Notes under the pieces: generated by a model
What the model was told of the DNA's origin: nothing
What the model saw: the letters and a program-made list of their open reading frames with translations, nothing else
Databases searched by the model: none
Program-made: the position numbers and the translations under genes
Part shown: positions 44,289 through 53,175 of the stretch, piece after piece
Layout of the letters: the number at the start of each line of letters is the position of its first letter
Numbering within the stretch: position 1 is the first letter of the stretch
Source: Telluria aromaticivorans
GTDB lineage: Bacteria; Pseudomonadota; Gammaproteobacteria; Burkholderiales; Burkholderiaceae_D
DNA: 64,000 bases
NCBI RefSeq assembly: GCF_013003915.1
Contig: NZ_JABAIV010000001.1
Location: 186,001-250,000 of the forward strand
Direction: 5' to 3'

Positions 44289-45674
44289 ATGCGCCGCGCC
44301 TGCCCCGCCCTGCTGTCCGCTACCCTGCTGTCCACCACCCTCTTCATCGCACCGGCCCATGCAGACCGCCTCGACGACGCCTTGCTCGAGGAAATGAAGC
44401 GCCGCCATGTGCCCGGCCTCAGTGTGCTGGTCATGAAGGACGGCAAGGTGATCAAGGAAAAAGGCTATGGCCTGGCCAATGTGGAGCACAAGGTGCCGGT
44501 GACGCCGCAGACCGTGTTCCAGTCTGGTTCGGTCGGCAAGACCTTCACTGCAGCGCTGATCCTGCTGCTGGAGAAGGACGGCAAGCTCACACTCGACGAC
44601 CCGGTCTCGCGCCACCTGCCCGGCACACCCGCAGCCTGGGAAAAGATCACCATTCGCCACCTGCTGTCCCATACCTCGGGGCTGGGCGACCCTTACGAGA
44701 TCATCGACTTCCGCAAGGACTATACGGACGAGGAGCTGGCCGCGCTCGAAGCGACAGTGCCGCTGCGCTTCGCGCCGGGCGAGAAGTGGGCCTACAGTAA
44801 TATGGGCTACCACCTGCTGGGCTTCATCGCCAACCGCGCCGGCGGCAAGTTCTATGGAGACCAACTTCGCGAGCGTGTGTTCACCCCGCTCGGCATGTCC
44901 ACTCGCGTGATCAGCGAGGCCGAGATTATCCCGCACCGGGCCGCCGGCTACGAATGGAAAGGCGGCGCGCTGCGCAACCAGTCCTGGGTCGCGCCGCGCC
45001 TGAACACGACCGCCGACGGCAGCCTGTACCTGACCGCGCGCGACCTGCTGCGCTGGGACCAGGCCCTGTATGGCGACAAAATCCTGGACGCGCGCCTGCG
45101 CTCCGCCAGCTTCACCCCGGCCAAGCTGAACGACGGCAGCAACGCCCCCTATGGCTACGGCTGGTTTGTCGACACCGTCAAGGGACGCCGCCACATCTCG
45201 CACGGCGGCGCCTGGCAGGGCTTCCGCGCACAGTTGTGTCGCTATGTGGACGACAAGCTGACCGTGGTCGTCCTGGCCAATTCCGATTCGGCGCGGCCGT
45301 CGAAGTTCGCCGACATGGTGGCGGCGCATTACGTGCCGGCGCTGTTCGACGCGCCGGCCAAGGCGATTCCCGATCCGGATCCGGCGCTGACGGCGCAGGT
45401 ACGCGAGGCCATGGCCAGCATGGCCGCGGGCAAGGCGCCGGCCGGTGCCAACACGGAACTCGGGGTCAAGTTGACGCCCGCCGTACTGGCGCGCGTGGTC
45501 GAGGCATTGGGCGAAACCGGCAAACTGCGTTCGGTCGAACTGTTGTCGCGCAAGGAGGAAGCTGCAGGACGGCGTTTGCGCTACCGCTTCGGCTATGACA
45601 ATGAGAACCTGCTGGTGTCGCTGAGCGTGGACAAGGATGGGAAGTTCAATAAGTTCAACTTCTCGCCGGAGTAA
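44289..45674 (+). CDS. Exported serine hydrolase of the beta-lactamase (class C/PBP-like) family
   Basis: Protein of 461 residues with a signal peptide (about 1-25, ending AHA). Active-site motifs are S81-V-G-K84 (SxxK), Y170-S-N172 (YxN) and a HGG triad in HISHGGAW. This family includes esterases, D-aminopeptidases and peptidases besides beta-lactamases, so drug hydrolysis should not be assumed. A C-terminal domain of about 100 residues follows the catalytic fold. ATG 44289 begins the signal peptide; the open frame extends to 44187 without one. Confidence 0.85.
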   Translation: MRRACPALLSATLLSTTLFIAPAHADRLDDALLEEMKRRHVPGLSVLVMKDGKVIKEKGYGLANVEHKVPVTPQTVFQSGSVGKTFTAALILLLEKDGKLTLDDPVSRHLPGTPAAWEKITIRHLLSHTSGLGDPYEIIDFRKDYTDEELAALEATVPLRFAPGEKWAYSNMGYHLLGFIANRAGGKFYGDQLRERVFTPLGMSTRVISEAEIIPHRAAGYEWKGGALRNQSWVAPRLNTTADGSLYLTARDLLRWDQALYGDKILDARLRSASFTPAKLNDGSNAPYGYGWFVDTVKGRRHISHGGAWQGFRAQLCRYVDDKLTVVVLANSDSARPSKFADMVAAHYVPALFDAPAKAIPDPDPALTAQVREAMASMAAGKAPAGANTELGVKLTPAVLARVVEALGETGKLRSVELLSRKEEAAGRRLRYRFGYDNENLLVSLSVDKDGKFNKFNFSPE

Positions 45675-45752
45675 TACCAGGACCAGGCTCCTGTCGGTTA
45701 CTGCCGGGCTTCTGCATCAGCAAATAATTTTTTAACGTACCCATTTTTTTCC

Positions 45753-46388
45753 GTGACTGATTCCAGCATCGTAGTCCTGCTGCCCACGGTCGTCGCCCAG
45801 CTGACGGAACGCCTGGCGCCGGACTTCAAGACGATAGCAAACTTCCGAAAATATGACGGCAGGGCGATCGGTAACGTCTGCCGGCAGTTCGTCGTATTGT
45901 GCCAGAAGCTGGATCTTTTCTCGGATGCTGTCGTCGCCATCGACGGCAGCAAGTTCAAGGCCGTCAACAGCAGCGACCGCAATTTTAGCGACGCCAAACT
46001 CAAGCGCCGGATGGCAGAGATCGAAGCGAACATCGGTCGCTACCTGGCGGAACTTGATACGGCTGACCGTCAGGAGCCAGCCATCGCAAAATCGAAAAAA
46101 ACTCGTCTGAACGACAAGATTGCAGCGATAAGATCGCAAATGGCGACGCTCAAGGAAATCGAAACGAAGCTGATAGAGACTGGTGAAGCGCAGATCTCGC
46201 TCACCGATCCGGACTCGCGCTCGATGATGACGCGCGGCTCAGGCATCGTTGGCTACAACGTGCGAATTGCAGTCGACACCAAACATCATTTGATTGTCGA
46301 ACATGAAGTAACCAATAACGGCAGCGACCGCGATCAATTGTCTGGCATGCCCAAGAAAGCCCGTATGCCATCGGCACGGCGACACTGA
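45753..46388 (+). mobile_element. Truncated IS1182-family transposase
   Basis: The 211-codon frame matches the middle of IS1182-type DDE transposases: RLAPDFKTIANFRK, VCRQFVVLCQKLDLF, VAIDGSKFKAVN with a catalytic Asp, SLTDPDSRSM and GYNVRIAVDTKHHLIVEHEV with the second Asp. The N-terminal part is replaced by unrelated residues and the C-terminal third with the catalytic Glu is missing. No terminal inverted repeats were found, so it is an immobile relic. Confidence 0.85.
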
Positions 46389-46482
46389 CAGCGATGGATT
46401 CCTGCGCCTGCGAGCTGACGCTGAATCCCGCTGCGCATCAGGCGCCCTGCCGGCTACGCAATGCGCGCCCGATGCGCCACGA

Positions 46483-46809
46483 TTACTTGTCGTGTGCCGA
46501 TCGACCGACGAAGACACGGACCTCGTGCGCTTGTAGTGCTGCCGGAGCAATCTGGTCGAACGCGAACTCCTGCCGATTCGGATCGATATCGAAATTCCAA
46601 GCAAAGCTCCCTTTCTCCGTCACGAATCGGACGGTCTCGGCACGTTCCACGTTGACGTACCGGGTCATAGGTCCGATTTTGATTTCGCGCTGAGCAGACT
46701 CCACAGGCGCCGGAACACCGTACGGTTGAGGAAGGCCTCCTGCACGCGAGGTGGCAGTGAGGGGCAGCAAGATGGCAGCAAGGAGGCTTGCAATGTGGCG
46801 GTTGGACAT
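46483..46809 (-). CDS. CzcE-family periplasmic metal-resistance protein
   Basis: Exported protein of 108 residues with a signal peptide (about 1-22). The mature part PMTRYVNVERAETVRFV, FAWNFDI and the terminal VRVFVG match the fold of CzcE from Cupriavidus, a periplasmic copper/heavy-metal-binding protein. It lacks the usual czc partners here and sits beside the IS1182 relic, so it may have arrived with a lost metal island. The family call is based on pattern resemblance. Confidence 0.68.
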   Translation of the reverse strand: MSNRHIASLLAAILLPLTATSRAGGLPQPYGVPAPVESAQREIKIGPMTRYVNVERAETVRFVTEKGSFAWNFDIDPNRQEFAFDQIAPAALQAHEVRVFVGRSAHDK

Positions 46810-46967
46810 GGTTCTCTTTCGGTTGAACGTTGGTGATCAATGAATGGCTTTTAGCCGTACACATCAATGGCGTACATCCATTACATCAAACGGATATATC
46901 CCTCTTGTGTTCCGAACGGGCTCTTTTTGCTTCCAAATGCAGCTGGGCTTGTAGCAGATACATTGGC

Positions 46968-48302
46968 TTACACGGCCAGCCCTTTTATATGAGCGGCTTG
47001 CCAGCGAGGTAATTCTTCGATGGGCATTGGCATGCTGAACAGATAGCCCTGCGCCAAATCGCAGCCCTGCTGGGCCAGGCAGTTCGACACGTTCCTGCAC
47101 TCCACACCTTCTGCGACAACTTTCCGTCCCAGTGCATGGCCGAGGGCAATGGTCGACCGAACGATCGCTGCCGCTTCTACATCGCCCAGGATCGGCGCAA
47201 TGAAGGACTGATCGATCTTGATGCCGTCCATTGGAAATTGCCGTAGATAGCTCAGGCTGGCGTAGCCGGTTCCGTAGTCGTCGATCATGATCTCCACGCC
47301 GCAATCCTTCAAACGCCTGAGCGTGGCCAGGGCCGCATCGGGATCTTCGATCAACGCGCTTTCGGTCAGCTCGAACTGCAGCAGTTCGGGGCGCACGCCC
47401 CAGGCATCGAGCTGGTTCTGGACTCGTTGCGCCATCGCAGGATGCCGAATGTCGTGCGCCGATAGGTTCACCGCTAGCGTCTGCACGTCGTCATACGCCT
47501 GCCAGCCGCGCAAAAACCCCAGCGTCGCGTTCAAGACCCAACTGGTCACCCGGCCGATCATTCCGCTTTGTTCCGCCAGCGCGATGAACTGTGCGGCAGG
47601 AATCAGGCCCAGCCTGGGATGGGCCCAGCGCACAAGGGTCTCAGCGCCCGCAATACGACCCGTGCGTAAATCGATCTTCGGTTGGCAGTACAAGCGTAGT
47701 TCGTCGCGTTCGACGGCGCCGAACAGGTCGCCCATCAGTGCCAGCCGGCTTGCCTGCGTCCGCTGCTGTGCATTGGTGTATAGAGCGACTCGCCTGCCGC
47801 CGGGCTTGGTCTGAGCGAGGGCAGCATTGGCCCGACGGCAAAGCGCGGCCGGCGAGACTACGTCGTCGGTATCGCCGGCCAGTCCACCGCTGACCTGGAT
47901 GCAAAAAGACATTCCTGCGACTGCAAAAGGCCGGTCCATCAGATGGCACAGGGCTTCGGCGTACTCTGCGGCATCGTCCGCCGCACTGCCGCGCAGGATC
48001 AAGCTCAAGGTATCGTCGCTGAAACGTGCCAGGATGCTATCCCGGGGAAGACTTGCCTCGAGCCGGACAATGGCCTGCCCAAAAAGTTCGTCCGCAATCT
48101 CGTCGCCAAACACCTGGCCGATCTCTTGCAGACGGCCTAGTTGCAGGTGCAGCAACGATAGCGCCGAGCCGGCCGAACGCGCATCCGCCCAGGACTGGGC
48201 CAGCGTATCGCGGTGGCGCTTCAGGTCCGGCAGTCCATCGACAGCATCGCGTGTGCCTGCTCTGCTCTCAGCGTCCCTGCCCGTGCTCGCTTGGTCTTCC
48301 AT
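46968..48302 (-). CDS. EAL protein with degenerate GGDEF domain
   Basis: Cytoplasmic protein of 444 residues. The N-terminal GGDEF-like domain has lost its motif (ARFSDDTLSL), so it cannot be an active cyclase. The EAL domain has ETL in place of EAL and keeps the catalytic Glu, QFELTESALIEDP, DDYGTGYASL and VVAEGVE, so c-di-GMP hydrolysis is plausible. There is no membrane segment. It is on the same strand as the first dsrE-like gene, about 80 bp downstream. Confidence 0.85.
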   Translation of the reverse strand: MEDQASTGRDAESRAGTRDAVDGLPDLKRHRDTLAQSWADARSAGSALSLLHLQLGRLQEIGQVFGDEIADELFGQAIVRLEASLPRDSILARFSDDTLSLILRGSAADDAAEYAEALCHLMDRPFAVAGMSFCIQVSGGLAGDTDDVVSPAALCRRANAALAQTKPGGRRVALYTNAQQRTQASRLALMGDLFGAVERDELRLYCQPKIDLRTGRIAGAETLVRWAHPRLGLIPAAQFIALAEQSGMIGRVTSWVLNATLGFLRGWQAYDDVQTLAVNLSAHDIRHPAMAQRVQNQLDAWGVRPELLQFELTESALIEDPDAALATLRRLKDCGVEIMIDDYGTGYASLSYLRQFPMDGIKIDQSFIAPILGDVEAAAIVRSTIALGHALGRKVVAEGVECRNVSNCLAQQGCDLAQGYLFSMPMPIEELPRWQAAHIKGLAV

Positions 48303-48381
48303 GCATCACCTCATAATCCGACGATCCGACGTCCATGTTGTGCATTGGGCAGAGGCGAGCACCGCCCGCCTGTGCGCTGGG

Positions 48382-48756
48382 CTAGAAGCTGAAGATGGAA
48401 TAGCCGTCGGCGGCAAGCTGAGCAATGCTCGGCAGGCCCGAGGTACCGGGCACGCTGTTGTCGGTCACCAGGTCGAAGCCGTTTTTCTCGGCGTCCTCGC
48501 GCGCCCCGAAGACGTCGGCGCAGCCGCATGACACGCCGGCGACGGTATCGGCCACTGCTTGGTAGAGCGCATGGACCGGGTGGGCAGGGTTGCCGACCAC
48601 GCCGGCCCAGCGGGTACCGGTGCCTTGGAAGTAGATCGCAACGTCAGTGCCGCGCTGTTTGAAATCGTAGGCTGCGGCCAGGCCGTTAAACAGGCGTCCA
48701 AGGGCTTCTTCGCCGCCATGGGTTGGGTCCGAAAGAATGATGATCGCTGCTTTCAT
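48382..48756 (-). CDS. DsrE-family protein, copy 1
   Basis: Cytoplasmic DsrE/DsrF-like protein of 124 residues; the family handles sulfur relay or unknown redox steps. It has a C77-G-C79 motif (VSCGCADVF) that could hold a redox-active or persulfide cysteine, and N-terminal [16 protein letters not shown]. It is about 94% identical (8 changes in 124) to the protein at 51651-52025. Both have a related promoter, so this is a recent duplication. Confidence 0.85.
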   Translation of the reverse strand: MKAAIIILSDPTHGGEEALGRLFNGLAAAYDFKQRGTDVAIYFQGTGTRWAGVVGNPAHPVHALYQAVADTVAGVSCGCADVFGAREDAEKNGFDLVTDNSVPGTSGLPSIAQLAADGYSIFSF

Positions 48757-48808
48757 GATGTGCTCCTGATGTGGGATGTTGCGGTTGAGAGAGGTAGCCG
48801 TTCAAGGC

Positions 48809-48873
48809 ATGGATCACATTCTGGAGCTTAAAGAGATGCGGAAAAACAGTGCAGGGAGAAATTGATTGTTTCG
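48809..48873 (-). promoter_or_regulatory. Island-type promoter P1 of first dsrE-like gene
   Basis: On the minus strand: dyad GAAA-N7-TTTC (48858-48872), -35 TTTTTC (48841-48846), 17-bp spacer and -10 CAGAAT (48818-48823). This layout and spacing are shared with five other sites in 48.8-62.7 kb. The dyad resembles a LysR-type recognition site. Confidence 0.65.
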
Positions 48874-49047
48874 GTAGGAGGCGCTTGTCCGGCAAACAAT
48901 CAGCGCGGATGCCGATCCAGCATGGTCCTTGCCCTTGGGGGCATGAAGGCCTATGCTTGACTGTCAATACGAAAAAAGATGGCGCACTATTCTTGCCGCA
49001 CTCACGCAGTGCACGTGACTAACTCCACACCATGAGCGGAGACATCA

Positions 49048-49980
49048 ATGAGCGAACATTCCAAGTTTCACCGCGGCGAGCGCGTCATCCAGGAACGTGC
49101 CGGAGAAACAGCCCAAGCTGACCGGAACATCTCCGTGCTGACCGACACGGTCATCGGTGGAGCGCGCCCTTTCATCGGCAAGCAGTCTATGGCAGTCGTT
49201 GCGAGCATCGACGGTGGCGGTGGTGTCTGGGCATCGGTCCTGTTCGGCCAGCCCGGGTTCGCACAAACCGAAACGGGCAAGGCGATCGGCCTGTCGGTAC
49301 CAGAGCAGGAGCGCGACCAGACCGACCCGTTCTGGGCAAACATAGGCGCGAACCCGAGCATCGGTATGTTGTTCATTGAGTTAGGGAGCCGGCGGCGCTA
49401 CCGCGTCAACGGCCGCCTGGCTGCGATCGACGCAGCCGGCGTCGAAGTGGCCGTGATCGAGGCCTATCCCAACTGCCCCAAGTACATCCAGCGGCGCAAC
49501 CTGCGCGCGGTCGGAAGCAGCGGTCTGCCGGCGGCGGCAACGCATGGTGCGCTTCTCGCAGGCGATGTCGCGGATATCGTGGGCCAGGCCGATACCCTGT
49601 TCGTGGCAAGCTGCCATCCCGAATACGGCGCCGACGTCTCGCACCGCGGCGGAACTGCCGGCTTCATCACGATCCTGGATGAGCACACCCTGCGAATCCC
49701 GGACTATCCCGGGAACTGCCTCTACAACACCTTCGGCAACTTCGAGGTCAATCCCCGTGCGGGCCTCTGCATCCCGGATTTTGCAGGCAACCGCCTACTC
49801 CAATTGACGGGGGATGTGGTGCTGCACTGGGATATGCCGGACCCCGCCGGCCAGACTGGCGGCACCTTGCGTTTTTGGGACTTCAAGGTCGAACGCCTGG
49901 TCGTGCGTAACACGCCCCAGCAGCTCGAATGGGAATACCTGGATCCCTCCCCATTCAATATGCCACTGGCCACGGCCTAA
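49048..49980 (+). CDS. PNPOx-like flavin-binding protein, copy 1
   Basis: Protein of 310 residues with a pyridoxamine-phosphate-oxidase-like split-barrel fold (FMN or F420 binding). Motifs shared with two other proteins in the window are SVLFGQPGF, FIELGSRRRYRVNG, EAYPNCPKYIQRR, GADVSHRGG and NTFGNFEVNP. No signal peptide. It ends one base before the convergent PDR reductase, its likely electron donor, because the same two modules are fused in the protein at 55644. A probable promoter TTGCCC-N17-TATGCT lies around 48933-48961. Substrate unknown. Confidence 0.85.
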   Translation: MSEHSKFHRGERVIQERAGETAQADRNISVLTDTVIGGARPFIGKQSMAVVASIDGGGGVWASVLFGQPGFAQTETGKAIGLSVPEQERDQTDPFWANIGANPSIGMLFIELGSRRRYRVNGRLAAIDAAGVEVAVIEAYPNCPKYIQRRNLRAVGSSGLPAAATHGALLAGDVADIVGQADTLFVASCHPEYGADVSHRGGTAGFITILDEHTLRIPDYPGNCLYNTFGNFEVNPRAGLCIPDFAGNRLLQLTGDVVLHWDMPDPAGQTGGTLRFWDFKVERLVVRNTPQQLEWEYLDPSPFNMPLATA

Positions 49981-49981
49981 G

Positions 49982-50917
49982 CTACAGGTCGAGCTCGAGG
50001 TCGCCGCCCGCGGCCCACGAAACGCAGGTGGTCATGCCCTGGAGCCGCTGCTCCGGCGTGAGGCAGACGTCGCGGTGCACCGGTGTACCCGACACCACCT
50101 GAGCGAAGCAATTGCCGCATTCCCCGCGCTTGCAGTCGTAAGAGACGAAAGCGTCTGCGGCAATCATCGCATCAAGGATCGAGGTGCCGGGCGCGACCTC
50201 GATCCTCAGGTCGCTTTGACGCAGGTAGACCCGCACCGGCTTATCCTCGCTAGCGGTGCGCGCGCCGAAGCTCTCTACGTGCACGTGGGCCGCGGGCCAG
50301 CCCAGGGCCGCCGCACGGGTACGGATCGCTTCGAGCAGCGACACGGGGCCGCAGGCGTGCAGTTCGCTGCCTTGGGCATAAGGACCGATCAGCGCGTCCA
50401 GGTCCGGGCGCTGGCCGCTGCTGGTGAGATAGGTCGACACCACGCCGTGCCGCATGCCGTCGAATTCGTCCATCAGCACCAAGCGCTCGGCCTCGCGCGC
50501 CAGGTAATGCAGTTCAAAGCGGTGGCCATCGCCGTCGAGGGCCTGCGCCATCGAGGTCATCGGCGTAATGCCGATACCGCCGGCTACCAGGACCGTGCGC
50601 ACTGCGCCCCGCTTCAACTCGAACGCATCGACGGGAGCGCCAAGCTCCACTTCCATGCCTGGCCGGTATTCGTCATGCAGGACGCGTGATCCACCGCGTC
50701 CCGCCGGTTCGCGCTGAACGGCAATGCGCAGGCACTCGCCCGGTGCACCGACCAGGGAATAGGCCTTGTGGAACTCCTCCCCCGAGTGCGAGCGAAATCC
50801 GATGTCGACGTGGCTGCCGGGCGCCCAGCCGGGGGCGGTGGAACCATCGGCGGGCACCATGCGGAACTCCTTCACATGGGGGCCGTGCTGCACAACGGTT
50901 TGAATGAGGTAGCGCAT
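49982..50917 (-). CDS. PDR/VanB-type oxidoreductase with C-terminal 2Fe-2S ferredoxin
   Basis: Protein of 311 residues: FMN/FAD-binding barrel with KAYSLVGAP, NAD-binding GGIGITPMTSM and a C-terminal plant-type ferredoxin with Cys262, 267, 270 and 298. In this family (phthalate dioxygenase reductase) electrons pass from NADH through flavin to the 2Fe-2S centre and on to an oxygenase or other partner. No oxygenase gene is nearby. ATG 50917 begins the domain; an upstream ATG at 50935 is possible. Confidence 0.88.
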   Translation of the reverse strand: MRYLIQTVVQHGPHVKEFRMVPADGSTAPGWAPGSHVDIGFRSHSGEEFHKAYSLVGAPGECLRIAVQREPAGRGGSRVLHDEYRPGMEVELGAPVDAFELKRGAVRTVLVAGGIGITPMTSMAQALDGDGHRFELHYLAREAERLVLMDEFDGMRHGVVSTYLTSSGQRPDLDALIGPYAQGSELHACGPVSLLEAIRTRAAALGWPAAHVHVESFGARTASEDKPVRVYLRQSDLRIEVAPGTSILDAMIAADAFVSYDCKRGECGNCFAQVVSGTPVHRDVCLTPEQRLQGMTTCVSWAAGGDLELDL

Positions 50918-51150
50918 GATCTCAAGCCTTTGCATGAAAAGAAGTGATGTAAAAAGTGCTGCCCGTGCTGATAGGCGTATTCATTTGGGTTCCCGCAATT
51001 CACTACCTGGCTTACTGCCATGGCACCATCATCCATGCCCCAAGGTCGGCCCGCCATTCCGCGCTGTCTTGCGGCGCGTCCGTGGGCCTCTGGGGAGGGG
51101 GACGCACTAGTAATCTCATTAGCCATGCCAGCATGTCGTCCCCCATTCGC

Positions 51151-51633
51151 TTATAGTCCGAGCTCGGACAGCCCGGGATGCTCATCTGGACGCCGTCCCA
51201 TCGGCCAGCGAAACTTGCGCTCCTGCTCGAGGATGGGCAGGTCGTTGATGCAGGCGTAGCGGTTCACCATCAGCCCGTCTGGACCGAACTCCCAGTTCTC
51301 ATTGCCGTACGAGCGGAACCAGTTGCCGGAATCGTCGCGCCATTCGTAGGCATAGCGCACGGCGATGCGATTCTCCGTGAACGCCCACAGCTCCTTGATG
51401 AGCCGGTACTCCAGCTCCCTGCGCCACTTACGCTCGAGGAAGGCCTGTGCCTGGTCCCGCCCTTGCGCGAATTCAGCGCGGTTGCGCCAACGGGTATCCA
51501 GGCTGTAGGCCAGGGCAACCCGGGCGGGATCACGGCTGTTCCAGCCATCCTCCGCGAGGCGGATCTTTTCGATGGCGCTCTCCCGGGAAAATGGCGGCAA
51601 GGGTGGGCGGAGTTCGTTCACGGTGGTGGCCAT
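51151..51633 (-). CDS. DUF1348 / NTF2-like protein
   Basis: Protein of 160 residues of the nuclear-transport-factor-2-like superfamily. Motifs [58 protein letters not shown] and EFGPDGLM match DUF1348. The cone-shaped fold binds small hydrophobic ligands or acts as an enzyme, but the function of DUF1348 is not known to me. It follows the second dsrE-like gene by 17 bp and is probably co-transcribed with it. Confidence 0.88.
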   Translation of the reverse strand: MATTVNELRPPLPPFSRESAIEKIRLAEDGWNSRDPARVALAYSLDTRWRNRAEFAQGRDQAQAFLERKWRRELEYRLIKELWAFTENRIAVRYAYEWRDDSGNWFRSYGNENWEFGPDGLMVNRYACINDLPILEQERKFRWPMGRRPDEHPGLSELGL

Positions 51634-51650
51634 ATGTGACTCCCGTCCGA

Positions 51651-52025
51651 TCAGAAGCTGTAAATGGCGTAGCCATCAGCGGCGAGCTGGGCAATGCTCG
51701 GCAGGCCCGAGGTGCCCGGCACGCTGTTGTCGGTGACCAGTTCGAAGCCATTCTTCTCGGCGTCTTCGCGGGCGCCGAAGACGTCTGCACAGCCGCAGGA
51801 AACGCCGGCGACCGTATCAGCTACTGCCTGGTAGAGCGCATGGACCGGGTGGGACGGGTTACCGACCACGCCGGCCCAACGGGTGCCGGTACCCTGGAAG
51901 TAAATGGCGACTTCAGTACCGCGCTGCTTGAAGTCGTAGGCGGCGGCCAGGCCGTTGAAGAGGCGTCCGAGGGCTTCTTCGCCGCCGTTTTTTGGGTCCG
52001 AGAAAATGATGATGGCTGCTTTCAT
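51651..52025 (-). CDS. DsrE-family protein, copy 2
   Basis: Near-identical twin of the protein at 48382-48756 (124 residues, same C77-G-C79 motif; changes such as S/A and D/E). The upstream region is also conserved over about 120 bp, including a GGTAGCCGT block in the leader and the island-type promoter. It heads a minus-strand unit with the DUF1348 gene and perhaps the PDR reductase 215 bp further on. Confidence 0.85.
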   Translation of the reverse strand: MKAAIIIFSDPKNGGEEALGRLFNGLAAAYDFKQRGTEVAIYFQGTGTRWAGVVGNPSHPVHALYQAVADTVAGVSCGCADVFGAREDAEKNGFELVTDNSVPGTSGLPSIAQLAADGYAIYSF

Positions 52026-52077
52026 GATGCGCTCCTGGTTGGGATGGTTCGGTTGAACTGGTAGCCGTCGTTACGGC

Positions 52078-52142
52078 ATGGAAGTCATTCTGGCCGACCG
52101 ACGCATATAGAGAAACGGGGCGCGGAGAAATGGATTGTTTCG
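52078..52142 (-). promoter_or_regulatory. Island-type promoter P2 of second dsrE-like gene
   Basis: On the minus strand: GAAACAATCCATTTC dyad (52127-52141), -35 TTTCTC (52110-52115), 17-bp spacer, -10 CAGAAT (52087-52092), then AATGACTTCCAT as in P3. Spacing equals that of P1, P3, P5 and P6. Confidence 0.68.
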
Positions 52143-52321
52143 CGAAATGGAATGTCCAGGACATGCCAGAGCGTTGATGCAGAATGCTGTAACCGCTCTA
52201 TTTATTGCCAAACGACAATTTTTAGACGTTTTAATGGTCGAGCTTGTCTACAATCTTTTCTCGCTAATTACTAAACCATGTGCGGTCGATGTAGTTCAAC
52301 CAGACGTGCCCAGACAAATCC

Positions 52322-52693
52322 ATGACCGCAATCAGCCGAAATTCGCTTCCCCGCTTACCTGATGCAAAGGCATCGGATCCGCGTTCCAAGCTCGAACAGT
52401 TGTACAAGACCCTGCAGGAGTTGAGAAAACAGTTGCGCTCGCTGCACAAGCAGCTGGAAAGTGCCGGGACCATCGGAGAACGGATGGCGCTCCGGCGCCA
52501 GATCACTGCTGTGGAGGAGATGGTCGAGGCGATCCGCCGGCAGATCATGCTTATCACCCAGGCCGAAAAACGCAAGCAGGGTGTGCGGCTGGAGGTGCCT
52601 GCCCTTGACGCTTCGCTGACGGGCCTTGAGCCCGCCGACAGCCAGGACTCGGCAGTGACGATCTATAAACCCCCTTACGAGCTCGGTGAGTAG
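52322..52693 (+). CDS. Coiled-coil protein, unknown function
   Basis: Protein of 123 residues dominated by a long amphipathic helix (about 22-85, with repeated Leu, Lys, Gln and Glu; LEQLYKTLQELRKQLRSL) typical of coiled coils such as FlxA-like proteins. No signal peptide and no catalytic motif. No strong ribosome-binding site was seen, so the start is uncertain. It is divergent from the second dsrE-like gene. Confidence 0.55.
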   Translation: MTAISRNSLPRLPDAKASDPRSKLEQLYKTLQELRKQLRSLHKQLESAGTIGERMALRRQITAVEEMVEAIRRQIMLITQAEKRKQGVRLEVPALDASLTGLEPADSQDSAVTIYKPPYELGE

Positions 52694-53052
52694 GAAAATT
52701 CCACGCTCATCCTGACAGATTGGCGGTGGACGAATCCGATCAAGGCAACGCAAGCGGGCAGCGGGCAGCCATCCGGGAGCTTCATGATAAATGCCATGAA
52801 GACGGCGACAGCCTTCAGACATGGAAGGAAATTCTTGACCGCCAGGCGCATCCGGCTTTGGCGACGGACGGTGCCGCTTCTATCGAGCCCGACTTTCCGC
52901 AGCCCTCTCCTCCTGCGCGGAAGGCCGCGCAGGAGGACCGAAGAGTTATGGGCATGGTCGGCACGTTCATCTGCACCAAAGCCCGACCGGTAGGCCACCC
53001 GGCCGGCAAGCCTCAGTTTCCTGTCCCGGGCGCTGGCCTTGACGCAGCCGTA
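52694..53052. other. Intergenic region with a strong hairpin
   Basis: No convincing gene occurs in these 359 bp. A perfect 12-bp inverted repeat, CCTCCTGCGCGG (52909-52920) and CCGCGCAGGAGG (52925-52936) with an AAGG loop, could end or stabilise a transcript; it lacks a T run. Confidence 0.45.
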
Positions 53053-53175
53053 TCAGGTGACCGTGCCAATCGTTCCACCACGCTGACCAGCGCTTCGGCG
53101 CCAGCTGCCCTGCTCGCCCAGGCCAATAAAGCCGACCTGTAGCGCCCGATCGTCAGCGAGGGTTGGCTGCTTCAT
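53053..53175 (-). pseudogene. N-terminal stub of an NAD(P)-binding oxidoreductase
   Basis: An ATG at 53175 overlaps the stop of the SDR gene (ATGA). Forty codons follow, beginning with a Rossmann start (ALQVGFIGLGEQGS) like 3-hydroxyisobutyrate or 6-phosphogluconate-type dehydrogenases, then similarity is lost and a stop occurs at 53053. In another frame AEALVSVVERLAR could be the gene's far end. It appears to be the second gene of an SDR operon reduced by deletion. Confidence 0.5.

Noticed and set aside
42909-45329. Very long minus-strand open frame of about 800 codons
   Set aside because: It runs antisense to the serine hydrolase gene and out of frame with the binding-protein gene. High GC content produces such shadow frames; motifs support the annotated genes.
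52720-53142. Plus-strand open frame of 140 codons
   Set aside because: It starts without a ribosome-binding site, runs through a hairpin and overlaps the oxidoreductase stub on the other strand.
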